From contig NW_020170400.1 in assembly GCF_000524195.1 (NCBI RefSeq), forward strand, positions 24,019 to 88,018: DNA of 64,000 nt, read 5' to 3'. The position numbers and the translations under genes were made by a program. Shown here one piece after another: positions 1 through 24,600 of this stretch. Each line of letters begins with the position of its first letter. Positions within the stretch are counted from its first letter, which is position 1. The notes under the pieces are model-generated. The model was not told where the DNA came from. It saw only the letters and a list, made by a program, of their open reading frames with translations, and searched no databases. Source of the DNA: Echinococcus granulosus. Lineage: Eukaryota > Platyhelminthes > Cestoda > Cyclophyllidea > Taeniidae.

Positions 1-2821
1 GCATCCTAGGGCCTTTCGGTTAGTTCGCCAGAGTCCAGGTTTAATACATCCACCTCCGAAGATCCGACTGGACTGCCACCACCGATTACACAGACCCAAT
101 CTAAAAGTAATGGAAGATCACGATGCGTTAGGTTTTTGGCTGCATCAGCTTGAGGACTTCCTAATGTGGTTTATGCTTGCTCACTTCGAATATAGACTAC
201 CGCACAGCCCTCTCGATAAGGCAATGTAAACTGAAAATCAGAGCCGCTTTCTAACTCGGGGATGCCCGTAAGAAGGCATTTTTGCCTTGATTTATCGAAG
301 GAACCATAGGCAAGTAGATCTCTCCTAAATTGGAATGCACAACCATTTATTTAAGCCCTTTTTTGGATAAGTATTAGAGCAAACGTAAATTGTTAAGACC
401 TCCTCTGAATACAGAGGACATTTGATGCCCCGAATTGACCTTACCTCCAAAGCGATGGAGAAGATGATGTAGCGGGTGGAGCAAGAACACCTCTTTGATC
501 CTTAAGTGCCTTAGTAATCTGTTCTCTAAAAGATCAACATATCACATCCATCCTTCGTCCAAATTTGAAGGCGGTTACGTTAATCTATTCACTTTTGTTC
601 TCACCTGTGTTCATTTAAGACATTGAGTTCTATTGCCATGTCGCGAAGCAAGCTGAGGATATCAAGCGGAAGTGCTTTCATGTTAAGATAGGAGATCAGA
701 CGCTGGAATTGATCAACACGATAATTGGAAGCGTTGGCGGGACATGAGTTGTCCAGCCAGCAGCAAATAGCCCACTGTTTTAGAATGTCCACCTCTACTT
801 CCCCCTCTTTCTTCGCCTCGACAAGAGGGTCGGCAACGAGGGCGGCCATTCCCTTAGGCTCCATGAAAGCGCTAAAGACCGAGTTCGTTATGAGTTTCTC
901 GAAGTGAACTCTGATAACTGGCAGACAGAGGGTCATGAGTTTCTCGTGCAGGGTGGAGTTAGCCACAGCCCACACCTCAGCTACGTTGTCCAAGTTAACC
1001 CTGTTCGATGGAAAGAGGGAGGCAGGAGGTGAGTCGGTAGGTGTGATGAACAGCAAATACTAGTAACCTGGTTTGCCTGATAAAGTGGCGGGCACTCACC
1101 TGGAACTAAGAAAATCGACACACCAGTCCATGATGATTTCGCAGCCAAGATTGACTGCGAGCAGGAAGAGACACAACGCATTGTTTGAGTTGATTTGTAC
1201 GACGCCAGTGTAGGCGTAGGAAAGAGCCGCCTCCACAATGCTGTAAAGTGATGCATGGTGAACTTAAAGCCCAGCAGAGCCAAAGTCGAGTCTAAGGATT
1301 GTGAGGAAAGCTGCGAGTAGGTGAAAAATGAGGCAAAACTTACTCCGCAGAGAAACGTGTCCACAAGAGGCAATTGTTCGCTTCAGCAGGCAGCGCCTTC
1401 TCAATGAGAGGAAATCGCACCGCCAGCACAATGCGGTGTGCACTGATCTCTCGGCGCTCGCAGGTCTACAAACAGTGCGTCCGATTTCAGTAAAGAAAAA
1501 AATATGTGGCAACAATCTATTCAATCAGCAGTGCTAGCACCACCTTCACTTACCACAATCTTCAAATCTAAAAGCTTTTTACGATGACGTAGATCCTCAA
1601 ATCTTAAGCACCCTACCCACCGCGTCTCCTCATTGCCATATGCTTTGCTATCTGTCTCCGCCATCGTCCAAGTCACTTGATTTTGACTGAAAAAGTCAAA
1701 AGCTGATGTAATAAGTAGATTTTATCCCTCCTTTTACCTTATAAATTCATGCAGCCTTCAGTTTGTTAGCCTATCAGATTAAAAGATTGTTTGATTGGAT
1801 AAGCCCTGGAGCCAATTGCATTGCTCACTTCATGCTTGTCCATACCTAATTTACGATGATCAAAGTGAAATATAGAGGTTTTCCCTTAGTCATAGAGCAT
1901 TAAAGCTATATTTTCAGGCTTTCTGGAACACAATTATACGACTTGCTTGCTCTACCACTCTCAGTCATGGTGGGCTTTGAAATGCCGTAATTGACATCAT
2001 AGTGGTTATCAGCACCTTTAGTCTAACCATAAGTGATACCAATCAACCGGAGAAATCAAACATAGCCACGACTGTTGCGGCGTTTTAGCTATTCAGAAAT
2101 ATGACAAAAAAATAAAACCTCTAAAAAGTTTTAAACGGAAATGAATTCGAGAAATTAAACATGCCCCAGCAAAAGTTGATTTTTGCTGTTGTGCTTCAGA
2201 TCGACAATTCAAACTACAAGTAAAAGGGAAAAATGCTTGTTACTTTGATTTTTCCAACAGAATTGTATCCTTTAAATCAAATCAGCTAGATGAATGGATT
2301 AGCATCATCACGGCTCTGATGTTCATGGCGTTTGCGTATTATTGTGGACCTCAGTTTTATCCCACAAATTAAGAAACTGTTTTTTAATTCAAATTTTTGA
2401 GGTGAGAAAAAGGAAAGAAGTTGGCAAATCACAACTACTTACTGTTGTTCACGAATACAAGGGCGGAAAGAGTTGAGGAGCACTACGATACAACTGAGAG
2501 CTACCTTCGTAACACTATCTGCCGAACTGTTTACAGTGCTGTCATTTAATGACGCCACCGAAGTTATCTCACGTCCCACTCCACTCAAACAGAAATCGAG
2601 CAGACATATATAAATACAAGGAGAGCGAAGGAGAGCAAGGCGACTGCAACACAGCGGAGACTTACTTCGTAAAATGAGCTACCCCGATTCGTTATGTGCT
2701 CTAAATTTCCTCGGACTTGGACTGAGTTGATTTGGTTACTTGGGTTAAGAAGGTGGAGGAAACGGGAGAGGCGACGCATTAAAGAGCCCTTGAACTCTGT
2801 CGACGAATAAAGGAAACTCAT
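1..2821 (-). CDS. Kelch-like BTB-BACK-kelch protein, 5' part, runs to window edge
   Basis: Exons read 2821-2666 (ATG start), 1465-1344, 1240-1100, 1000-605, 525-445, 324-185 and 100-1, with GT/AG borders and matching codon phases throughout. Residues about 45-140 form a BTB fold: the conserved AHRIVLA core is at the start of exon 2 and the YAYTG motif in exon 3. Residues about 140-300 form a BACK domain, and the first kelch blade begins near residue 340, with the motif VIGGG. Such proteins usually recruit substrates to Cullin-3 ubiquitin ligases through BTB, or bind actin through the kelch propeller; which applies here is not visible. Exon 1 is the least certain, since only phase and a plausible BTB start support it. 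In the last exon the kelch frame meets a TAG at positions 8-6, just where the blade should continue. This is a true truncation, an assembly indel, or a mis-modelled border. Confidence 0.82.
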
Positions 2822-5800
2822 AAGTCTTTATCACCAACCCCATGTAAAAGGCTATTCAAGGCCACATTTGCGACGCCGTTATTTTGCTGTTGAGTCGATT
2901 TCAGGCACAAAAAATTCACGGTTTGAGAATTTACCTACAAACGACAACACTGTTTATCGCCTCATCACAATAGGCTCTTGTCCTCTAAATTTTTGTCTCA
3001 TTTAGTAGGTCCCCAATATTATCACCATTCCTCTAGTTTCAGAATGAAATAAACTGTATCTATATTGTCTAACCACGTAGCATCTCCTTAAGGGTCAATT
3101 TTAATCAAACAGAACTTCATCTTTATCTTTTTTTCTGACGCTCCGCTGCCTCGTCTGAGATTACAGCGTAACGAAATGGCAACAAGTGAGTGGAAGGGAC
3201 AGACGTCCTCTAGTTGGATAACTACTATCTCAGCCACTCAATAGTGGATCTTGGTGTACACCTCGGACAGCTCCTGCTCACACGGTCTGGTCTCGGAAGC
3301 AATCATTTTTTATATCGAGAGCAGGACTGACAAGCAAACCCACTTCTCCCACCTCGTCAAGCTTTGCGCCAAGAAATCCGTTGGCGTGAAGTCTTAGAAA
3401 CTCATTATAAATCCCTTGCCTGTTATAAACACTGCTGGAAAAGCTGCCAAATATTTTTGTCTTCTCCTTTTACCCTGCGGTCTAGTTCTATATTCCTACC
3501 TCTTCTTCATTTCACCATATTTTACATTCTACCTTTCACTTTTGGGGCTTTTTGAAGGATCAGCAAATGCATTGTTGTATTAAAAGAGTTGTAAATGTGC
3601 TGATGTCTCTGGCATTGCTCGGAATAATGGGTTAGATCAAGACATTGGTAATTTTATCTCAAGTTTGTTATTGCCCTGAGTGAACACCTAGCTACTATAG
3701 CAGATGAACTTGAGCTGACTTTCCGCCAACTGGACAATTCTATATAGCATTTTTAACTTTGCATGAAGCACGCTGAAATGTGAATATTGATAGCCTTTGA
3801 AATATGCCATATCCCTTAATTTTTTAAAGTAATAGGAGAAATCGTATAGATGACGTCAAATTGGTGCACTAGGGTATTATCGCTTAAAGTAAAGGGAGAT
3901 CATTAGGCGATCGAGAAACCAAAATGAGGAGTTGAATAGACAATCGGGGCACCGTATTTTTATGTAATGGCGGTTATTTGCGGTTATTGAGAGTGCCCTT
4001 GCCAGAAGCTTGTTCTCGAGCAAATGTAAGAGTCTTAAAATTTTAAAAATAATGATTTTGGTGAATCATTTATGAGCTATGTTCAGTAAGGCAACTAATA
4101 TCTCAAGTCAAGATGACGTTATGTGTTGCCGCTCACCTTCAAGAGTTACGCATTTACCGGGACTCTGGGAAATCTTATTTTAATAACATTAGAAGATTGA
4201 GCAACTTTGCCAGAGAAAATACATAACGCGAATTCTACAACTACAAAAATCTAAATCTAGTCTATAATTCTTTGTTATTCATTCTTCTGTTTTGCGATAG
4301 GTTTCTTTTCGTAGACAACGTTGTCTATTTTTGCCTTCTCATGATAAAAAGTAATGAGGAGAATATTTTAACAAAGCAGCTTTTACAAGGCATTTTAAAA
4401 TTTTCCGTTTTAGCTTCTGATTTATTTTTTAGTGAACCCGCAGACCAACGTAAGCTACAGGACTGCATTTGAGAGGGGTAAACAGCTCTTACTGATTTGA
4501 AGGTGATAGGCAGTGAGAATACGATAGATTGGAATGCTCAATCATTATTGTCTGAGAGCGTGTAAATGTTTCTCCAAACTATAACCACATATTAGAGGGA
4601 TTTCTTTGCCAAAACTGGACTTAGAATTACATTATGAAATGACTCTCAGGAGGTACAAGGCAAATTGCTTTTGTTGTTGAAGCACAATATTGGTTGAAAA
4701 CGGTGGAATTGCCGACATACATCTGTGACATTAAGATACCTTCCCACATGCAAAAGAAGTTAGATTCTGGCATACCAGATTCTCAGATGGTTTTAAAACA
4801 CCGACTTTGTTGTGGTGACCGATGCAGTAGGTTGACCAAGGAAAGCACCGGGGAAATGAAGCTCTAAGGAGGGGAAGAGCTAAGCAGTAACAGGTTGTTT
4901 TATTCAACTGGGTGGGGACCATGGTCTCGACAGATTGCATTACTCCACCTGCCATGCTCTTTGAACCATGCAGTACTCACTCAGCTCCTACCTACACTGG
5001 TAATTAGCATGTTCTTCCATCCCGCATTGGCTTGGAGGAAAAAGATTTTTTTGCAAGTTTCTTATTATAATTCATTTTAATTCCTCAAAGGAAGATGCAC
5101 TTAAATAAAACAAAAATAGCATCTTTGCAAAGGCAACCTTATTTACAAGTCCAGATAACTTAATCGCTGTGAAATCAGTATTTTAGCAGAAAATTCAGAA
5201 GTGCCGCCGAAATGTTTTGTCAATTTGGTTACCAAAAACTTCGCCATCGTAAGCCTACCCTTAGATACACCAGTTCCTAATGGACAGATTTAGCATTTTG
5301 ACCTTCCACTACTGAGGGACGTCTTGTTGTAGGAAAGAACTTAGAAAAGATAAAAACGAAGCAATTTAAGTAGTTATTTAAGTAGTTGAGGGCGTCAATT
5401 TAGAGATGTTAAGTAAGTGGATCTAGATCAGAATGGTGACCTCTCTGCGAGTCACAGCTCGGTTAGGGAAAGTCGTTCCTATATGCCCAATTTAACGACC
5501 TCACTAGTTGTGCGACCGTAAAAAATCGCTTAATATTGCAGATGGCCTTAACACGCCAACCCCAAGTTGACGTGTCAACAGCGACAAGTGGCTCTTCACC
5601 CTTATAATTAGGGAAGAAAAGCTTTTCCAGAATGTGGCAAACATCGAGGTATTCCATCTACACATTATCAATTTAACTGGAACATTCTGCTAGCACACCC
5701 TTTCCAAATGTTCTACAATAATGTACCCAAAACGCTTCTTCATTTTATCCAGCTGAGTTTGCAGGTTCATATTACGTCGCGTTTCACCAATAATTCATGA

Positions 5801-8519
5801 TACGCGGGGAACCAAACAAGCACATCGATGACTGACTGACATCCGCCAATGTTTTACACGTCCGTGGATGCTAAATCACGAGCCATCGGGGAGAAATAAT
5901 GCTGGAAACCGGTACTGGTCAGAAAGTTATCAAATCCTTCTTCTATCTGAACGATTCAGTGTCAAAACAGGATTGACCCGCGGATTTACTGGATCCATTC
6001 ATAATCTGGATAAGAAAACAGATCGTCTAGATTATCCTTCTTGTTTAATTTTCTGCACAATAGAGGCAGCGGACCATAAAATCGGTTGATGTGAATCCAA
6101 GCTGCCTACACAAAAATGACATTTTATCAATTTGTTTGGAATTTCGATCGATTTCCAATTCTAAATGGACAATTTTTAAAATTTATTGTCACAAATAAAT
6201 AGTGGATAAAAGGAATCGACTTATTCACGTTGATATCAAAAGGGTGGAATGAAGGAGGCGTAGAAGAGAACGAAACAAAAGTGTTTTTTATGAAGCTATT
6301 TGGAAGTACGGGGATCAACACTGGCGCAACGACAACAATCTACGCAGCCTGTGGAGGTGTTTGCAGTAAAGCACAGCAGCAGAAGAGATATCTGTTGCTG
6401 GTTTTACTGCAAAGCCCTCCACAGTGGTTTTATTGTTGAGCTAAATAAGATAGCACGATACTGATCTAAATGCCAGTCAAAGAACCTATCAAAGGCCCAA
6501 AAACGTGTCGGAATCTTGACGTGGCACCGTGAAGAATGAATTCATAATATCGTGTAATATTGGGGATATCACGGGTATTTGTGAATAAAATCCTTCAAGA
6601 ATATGGAGGAATTATTATACATAACCTCACGCATGTATCAATGAATACCTCCTTGGACCGACTGCTCATTTTGAACCGGATTTAACTACATTTGAATGCA
6701 AAAGCAACGCCGAAACTCTGCTTAACTGCGGTAAAAAGGAACTAACGACCATTCACAAATACCTCTTGCATGAAGAGAAAGTGCATGCAAATACACATCC
6801 CCCATTTAGGACCAAGAATTCAAAATAATCACTTAACATCTTATTTTACGTAAGAATATAATTACAAAAACAAACCTTTTTAATCTGACCTTCATTTCAG
6901 GCCATATGAACATATGGGCAAAAAGAAAATTTGATTGAGACAGTGGTCTTCTCTTTGGTATATGCGGAAAGGCCACTTCAAAAGACAAATTTCCAGGAGT
7001 ACGTTGAGCCTCTGGCACACGGACGCAGAGGTTTCACCAACACCAATAAGAAATGACCGTGAACGACGCTCTGGGCAACCGATCAATTATGTAAGGTCGA
7101 TCGATCCGGTGTGGTGGAAGGTATGAGCAGCACCCCGCGTGGCTCTTGACCAATGGGCGATCAGTTGGCAACCGTGCACTTGGTATATAACCTTTGGTTT
7201 CCACTTTGAAGAAAGGAGTCTCCCCTAGCGTACTTAGGCTTCACAAAGGCTGCATGAGTCAGAGAAGCAGAACACAGTAGAGGAAGGGCTTTCTATAAAG
7301 GAGGAAGAGGACTCAAAGGCCCAGTTCTTTCGAAGTCCTACTTCTATATATTTAAACGATGACAGTTGAGTAGATGCTCACTTGCCCTACATTGGTCCCA
7401 TTTTCCTCCATACCGAGCCTTCTCATAAATCGGAACCAGTCGAGAATTTGGCAAGATAAGGTTCAACAAATTGCTGTCGTGAGAGACCGTAGTCACCATC
7501 AATAGTGGCAGTACGCACTGAAAAATTGGTGTAAATTCCGAAAATATTGCAAAATGCATAGGAGAAGGGCTGGTTTGATAGTTTGTGGCTATTACGTGGT
7601 AGTGTTTCACAGACGCAACGACCCGTATTCCACCTTCTTTTCGTAGAAGCGCTCGACCAAACGCAGCATTTCGAAGAATAAGCAGAGTCCTTTGATTAAG
7701 AAATAAATTCTTTTCATGAAGCGTAACTGTTGTCTAGTCCACATGCAATTTTGACTAATGCCTGGAAAGCGCATTCGCTGCTAAGCGATCGGCCAATACG
7801 GCTGAGGCATCCCAAACATTCTACTTCACTTCACCGTCGGTGTCCCCGTAACCCGCGTACTGCCTCTGCTTTGACACTCACTTTGAATGCGGGTGAAGTA
7901 CTGTATTCAAATGTTAACCTTCCCTAAATAATCGTCTTTTCTACTTCACTCAGCCCTCAACCTTTCTGTGCTGGTTAAAAGAAAAAAAGTAATTCCAGAA
8001 CGGAATATCTGCGTTGTTAATTGTGTCCACCGTTCTTAAAAAACCCCACCTTTTATGCCACTTCACGAAAAATTACGCATTGGCTACCCTCAGTGAGGCT
8101 AAGCACTGACAATATCAACTAGTGCGAGGTACCTGCAACTACGACCAGGACCAGCTCCAACTGATGTAATGATATCATCAAGGTATTTACATCACTCAAG
8201 TGCCTTAATCCAACTAAGTGCTTCACCACCGTATCGCATCTGAGGTCTTCTGCGAACCCCTGCAAGTTCAAGTTCCGCCAATTCCTTGCTCCATGCACAA
8301 ACTGCCCTTCATACCACGCCACCTACAAGTCATGTCGCTGATCTAGTCGATGAAGGAAGACCAATGTCGTAGCTATCTGCCGCCCTAGTGACCCTGACTT
8401 TATCAAAATAACCCATCTCCAGACTTCCAGGCTCAACAATGAATATGATAAAATGTCATTACATAGACGACTCGTTCATAAAAGAAGGAAAAACTGAGAG
8501 GAGATAAAGGGGCGAGAGA
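2822..8519. other. Intergenic spacer between kelch and SPCA genes
   Basis: I see no conserved protein here on either strand; the open frames are short and lack paired splice sites. The stretch is AT-rich. The only structured element I can support is the hairpin at 6349-6424. Promoter and 5' untranslated parts of the kelch gene and the 3' untranslated region of SPCA must fall here, but I cannot place them. No AATAAA lies directly downstream of the SPCA stop. Confidence 0.5.
6349..6424. ncRNA. Pre-miRNA-like hairpin, candidate
   Basis: The 76-nt segment folds on itself. The 5' arm 6349-6382 pairs with the 3' arm 6392-6424, leaving a 9-nt loop. I count about 31 paired positions, two of them G-U, with a single two-base mismatch (6358-6359 against 6414-6415) and one bulged A near 6373. 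Length, loop size and near-perfect stem fit an animal miRNA precursor. Both strands can fold, so orientation is open. I do not recognise either arm as a conserved flatworm or bilaterian miRNA. The alternative is a small palindromic transposon relic, but I see no flanking target-site duplication. Confidence 0.5.
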
Positions 8520-20412
<11,893 letters not shown>

Positions 20413-21680
20413 TCTATGAATTAAATTACGGGCGTGCAGTGACCACGTGGGCCAAGTACTGCGGTGCAGGCTGGTGAGTTTCGACTGACCTAGAAGAACC
20501 ACTTCTAAGCTTAATAAAAGCCTTACAACTATCTTTAGAAACTAGCCATACCCTTGCCAAAAGCAACCTTGAATTGTGAAAAAATACGAAAAAAAAAACC
20601 TTTTTTTGAGGTGAATGACCTTTTTGAAGGTTGGATTATGGATGGTATTTTCCATAAAAATCCACCCTGATATGAAAAAGCGTTGCAGTACCCAAAAAAC
20701 CAACTTCTAAGAGTTTGCTTCTTTTGCGCAAGCAAAACAAAAGGCAATGTTATCAGTTTTGCATACAGCTTTTATGCTTGCCTCATTTGTTACCGTGTTC
20801 TTTGCACGCGCAATGAAGCGAAATTATCTTCTATTTAACATTTAACCAGTAACCCAAATCACCTCTTTTCTTGGTCTATGTTTTTGATTTGTTTGATGCC
20901 AAATTTGGTTTTTGCAGCATCCCGGGCCTTTGCTGAAGTCGCAATTAGCCGAAGTATTACGGAAGACCATACTGTAATACGATAGTGGCTTATCCCTCGG
21001 TATTGGTGAGGCTCCACTTTTGTACTTTGAATTAGCCTTCTTGCTTCTCGCTGGGTGGGCTGGCCTTTGGGCCATGCCAATAGCCCAAACACCTTCGCTG
21101 TGCTGAATATATATTCTGCCCGAGTATTGCGTCTTCTTTCGTCTTCTCGGAGTCTCTACAATACTACCCACTAAAGTAAAAGAAGTTGAGGCAGCTAGCA
21201 TGGCCCGAAAGCCCTATTGCAGGGCAAAAGTGCAACCTACAGAGGCCGAACTAGATGAGTGATTAGGCCCACAGCTAAACGTACCACCTGATCGTTACCT
21301 TGTAGTGCCAGTATTTCTTTGCCGTACTGGGCTGTAAATACAACTCTCTCCAGCCATGTCGCTAACACCACCTATTCCTGAATCCCACGAAGGCTTTGGC
21401 TTAAACACGTTTCTGCGGATAGTAAAGAAGTGTAGGAGTTGTGCACAGGAGCCCTGTGACGCTTGAATTTTTCAATGGTTATTCTTGTGACAACTACGGC
21501 AATTTTGCAACCTTAACTTTGAGAAACAAAATAAATAACACAACTCAAAGAAAGTAATCTATTCACTTGTCAAACATCAAAGAAATCGGAAGACCAAGAA
21601 AGTGAGACCGGGTACTCAACAGGGTTCAGAATAATGTACTGATCGATTAAAAAGTAAGGGGAGGTTAAATTAAACAAAAA
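20413..21680. other. Spacer between ELMO 3' end and SPCA 5' end
   Basis: About 1.27 kb separates the ELMO stop codon from the SPCA start codon, both on the minus strand. The SPCA promoter should be here. The segment near 21050-21180 is a copy of a repeat also found near 37840-38060. No other gene is visible. Confidence 0.5.
21050..21180. repeat. Interspersed repeat B, copy 1
   Basis: The segment shares an almost identical block around the word TTTGGGCCATGCCAATAG, followed by an alignable tail of about 100 nt, with 37860-37980; a weaker match recurs at 37978-38050. The full extent is unclear. An open minus-strand frame of 119 codons spans it (21201-20842), but no domain is recognisable. Confidence 0.6.
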
Positions 21681-24600
21681 TCAGTACATAAGACCTTCAA
21701 GATCGGGGTAGGATGGCGGCCGTTCAACCGATTTGGTTGGAACTGTATCCAAATTCAACCCAAACAGTCGGATACGAAGTTCCAAGTTGGAGATCAAATT
21801 CACATCATCAGCGAATGCAGCACTGGTAAACTAAAAGCAAACGAAAAGCGCAGCTCTATCAACCTCACTCCTTAAAGACATAAGAAGACATAGCGGGTAC
21901 CAACTGACCTTCTCTTTTCGGAGGCAGCTAAAACCGTCAACCCACGAGGTCTGGATGTACTCCGATGGAGCCCCGAGAATGATTTGATTGAGCCGATTTT
22001 GTTTCGCCGAAGAGGGACGTACCATGATATCCATCTCTTGCTCAGTTGGTTGTTCTGTGTCAATCGTCAAGACAACAGACTTGAAGGAAAAAAAACAGTA
22101 AATCTTTAAGAATACTAATCTTCAAAATGCCCGTTTTTGATTGGGCAATGCTTCCGCTCTTGCCATTGGTCAAGGAAAGAAACATAGTGACACCCTGGAA
22201 AATTTAATCTCGCGAGGCCCGCTAACTGAATATACATTACATTTACAAATAGGATTTAAAACTTTAAATACAAAGAGGCGTTTCTCACTTCTAGGTCATG
22301 CATTTTTTAGAAAAAAATCAGTCAAATTACCCAATCACGATGCTTGCCTTTCCTGAAACCAGAACCAGGAGCCATTGTGACAATTGATGAGAGAGGCCCT
22401 TAAATGTGAATTTAAAAAGTCTTTGTGATCATTTATGTAAGTACTTACTCAGCATTTCATCCAAAAAAAAAACGTACATATTTCCACAATGCGGTTGTCG
22501 GAATCCCGAACTAGAAGAAGATTTTGATCTGATGATAGAGAAACACGCAAACGTTGCACCCCTGAGATTAGAAAAAAAATAATTCGACAAGTTGTCAAAA
22601 TCGATTTACTGAATCATGCATCAAATTTCCTCGTCTAATTCCCCGGTATAATACTTAAAATCCAAAGCTAAGAGTAAAAATGCATTGATAGAGAAGCTTA
22701 AGGAAAAAGAGAAGCAAACAACCTTTTTTTGTATGTTTCATGTAGACCAGCGGTGGACCATGGCTCATGGTAAATAGCCGTTGCTTGGTAACCGTCTCAG
22801 TATGCTGCTTCACCAAATCCCGGTGCAGTTCCCTGCAAAGACAGCAATGGACATACTCCCTCAATATGGCCCCAACTCATAAACAATGCTGTCGGAGTTT
22901 CACACTCACTGAACTGCCGGGTGGTTCTTCTCCTTCTCCTCCTCTCGCATCCGCCACTCGCGTTCAACGGAATCCAGAGAGAAATTGGACAACTCTCTGG
23001 CAAACTCCTCAAACGTATATGGGCAACTGGAAATTGCGTTTTTCAAGCTTACGCTCAGTGCTCGTGCAATCTAGGGGAAGTACACGCTACTGATGTTATT
23101 TAAGCAACCAATTGGACACGAAAAATGGGGCTAAAAAGGCAACCAAATGATTGTTGGAGTTTTAAATGGTAAGAAACTTGCCACTGAGTGTTTTGTAAGC
23201 CCAAGCTTGGAAGAATGATGCAGGTGGCATCGTAATCATCTTGTGAGCGCGCAAAACCAAACCAGCCAATGGGGTAAGCGGGTGGATGAGTGACCTACCA
23301 TTGCCTCAGCGCCACAATTTCAAATTATTAGAAAGGAATTACACACTTACGCACGTACATGCTCACACGTGTAAGTCTTTCATGAGAACAAGCAAAATGA
23401 TATGACAGGTGGCTAAGTCAAAAAGGATGATATTTCTACGCCGATTTTTTTGGCTTGCAATTTTAAAAACAAATGCCTTGCATTTTATGTCAGAAAAAAA
23501 GCCCTAGTTACTCATCCGCTCGCAAATACGATCCGGAAATCGCTTTAAGTAAGAGAAAACATCGTTAACTAGTGTGAATTTAAAAAGGGAGAAACGCCCC
23601 TAGCTGCTCAATTATTCGTTAAATTTGGCCGCCAAAGTTTGGAATTTTTGAAGTTGAGGAAATTACGATTGGTAAATATTTACCGTTTCCAAATCACATG
23701 GCTCAGCGTTCAAGGCGAACCAGAAGTCGTAGAAAGTATCAAAACAGTGGAGAAAGAGCTCTAGGAACACGGAGTCTGCATTGGGTGAGCTCTGGAAGAG
23801 TAGGGGATTTAGTTGTTCGTCCTCCACAAAGGGATTGCCTGGGAAATTAGATTAAGACGACAAGCGTTTTCCAAAAGGAAAGATTTTTGATCAGTTGAAT
23901 AACAAAAAACACTATTTCGTGAAAATTTAGTTCAAATTTAGACGGTATTTGGAGAAAAGGGTGTTTGAAGATGCCAAATATAGCTACGAGGGAGGATAAA
24001 CTTTTACTTTCACATCTGTAAAAAGGCATTTTATCCTGACAATAAGACACGCAGTAGGGCATGCCAAGTGCGCCATATTATCAATGGCCAGATTGGACAT
24101 CTGACATCGCCAGGCCAGAGGGTAGGCGACTGTGTGGCGGCGTGCGTCGACGTGCCTTCTTAAAAGGGGTTCACAACCCGAAACCACGGCTACCAAAGAC
24201 ACTCGCAGCAATTTCATGCCCGGTTCTCAGCAGATAAGTTGTTCCTAGAAAATTCAATGAGGGGAAGGCCCAATTCTGGATCATCTTTCAGTGCATAAAA
24301 ATGCACAAAATACGAACTTTTCTACAAAAACTGTGCAAGTAATCATTCATGAATGCCCGCAATCTCAAAAGTTTGGTGCATATTAGGTGTTTCAAAATCT
24401 GGCGGCTATATCGAAAATTAAGTGCAGTTCTTTTGCAAGTACCGAATTTCCGCGCATTGTCTCGAAGACCCGTCGAGGCACTAATTACACTGCCTCCCTT
24501 GTCAGAAATACCGAAGCTTGTCACAACTTACCTGTGCGATAAGGCGCTATGTCATGTCAAAGCGAGGGAGGCGAGTATCAGGTCGTGAATCGAAATTCAG

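Noticed and set aside
2666..2821. Whole 78-codon frame 2821-2585 as a standalone gene
   Set aside because: A GTAAGT donor at 2665 in phase with the BTB exon at 1465 makes it more likely the first exon of the kelch gene.
20413..20502. Longer SPCA N-terminus starting at 20502
   Set aside because: That codon is GTG, not ATG. The first in-frame ATG is at 20412 and has a good start context, so the shorter form was chosen.
22767..23093. Plus-strand open frame of 108 codons
   Set aside because: Antisense shadow of ELMO exons 23070-22910 and 22832-22723.
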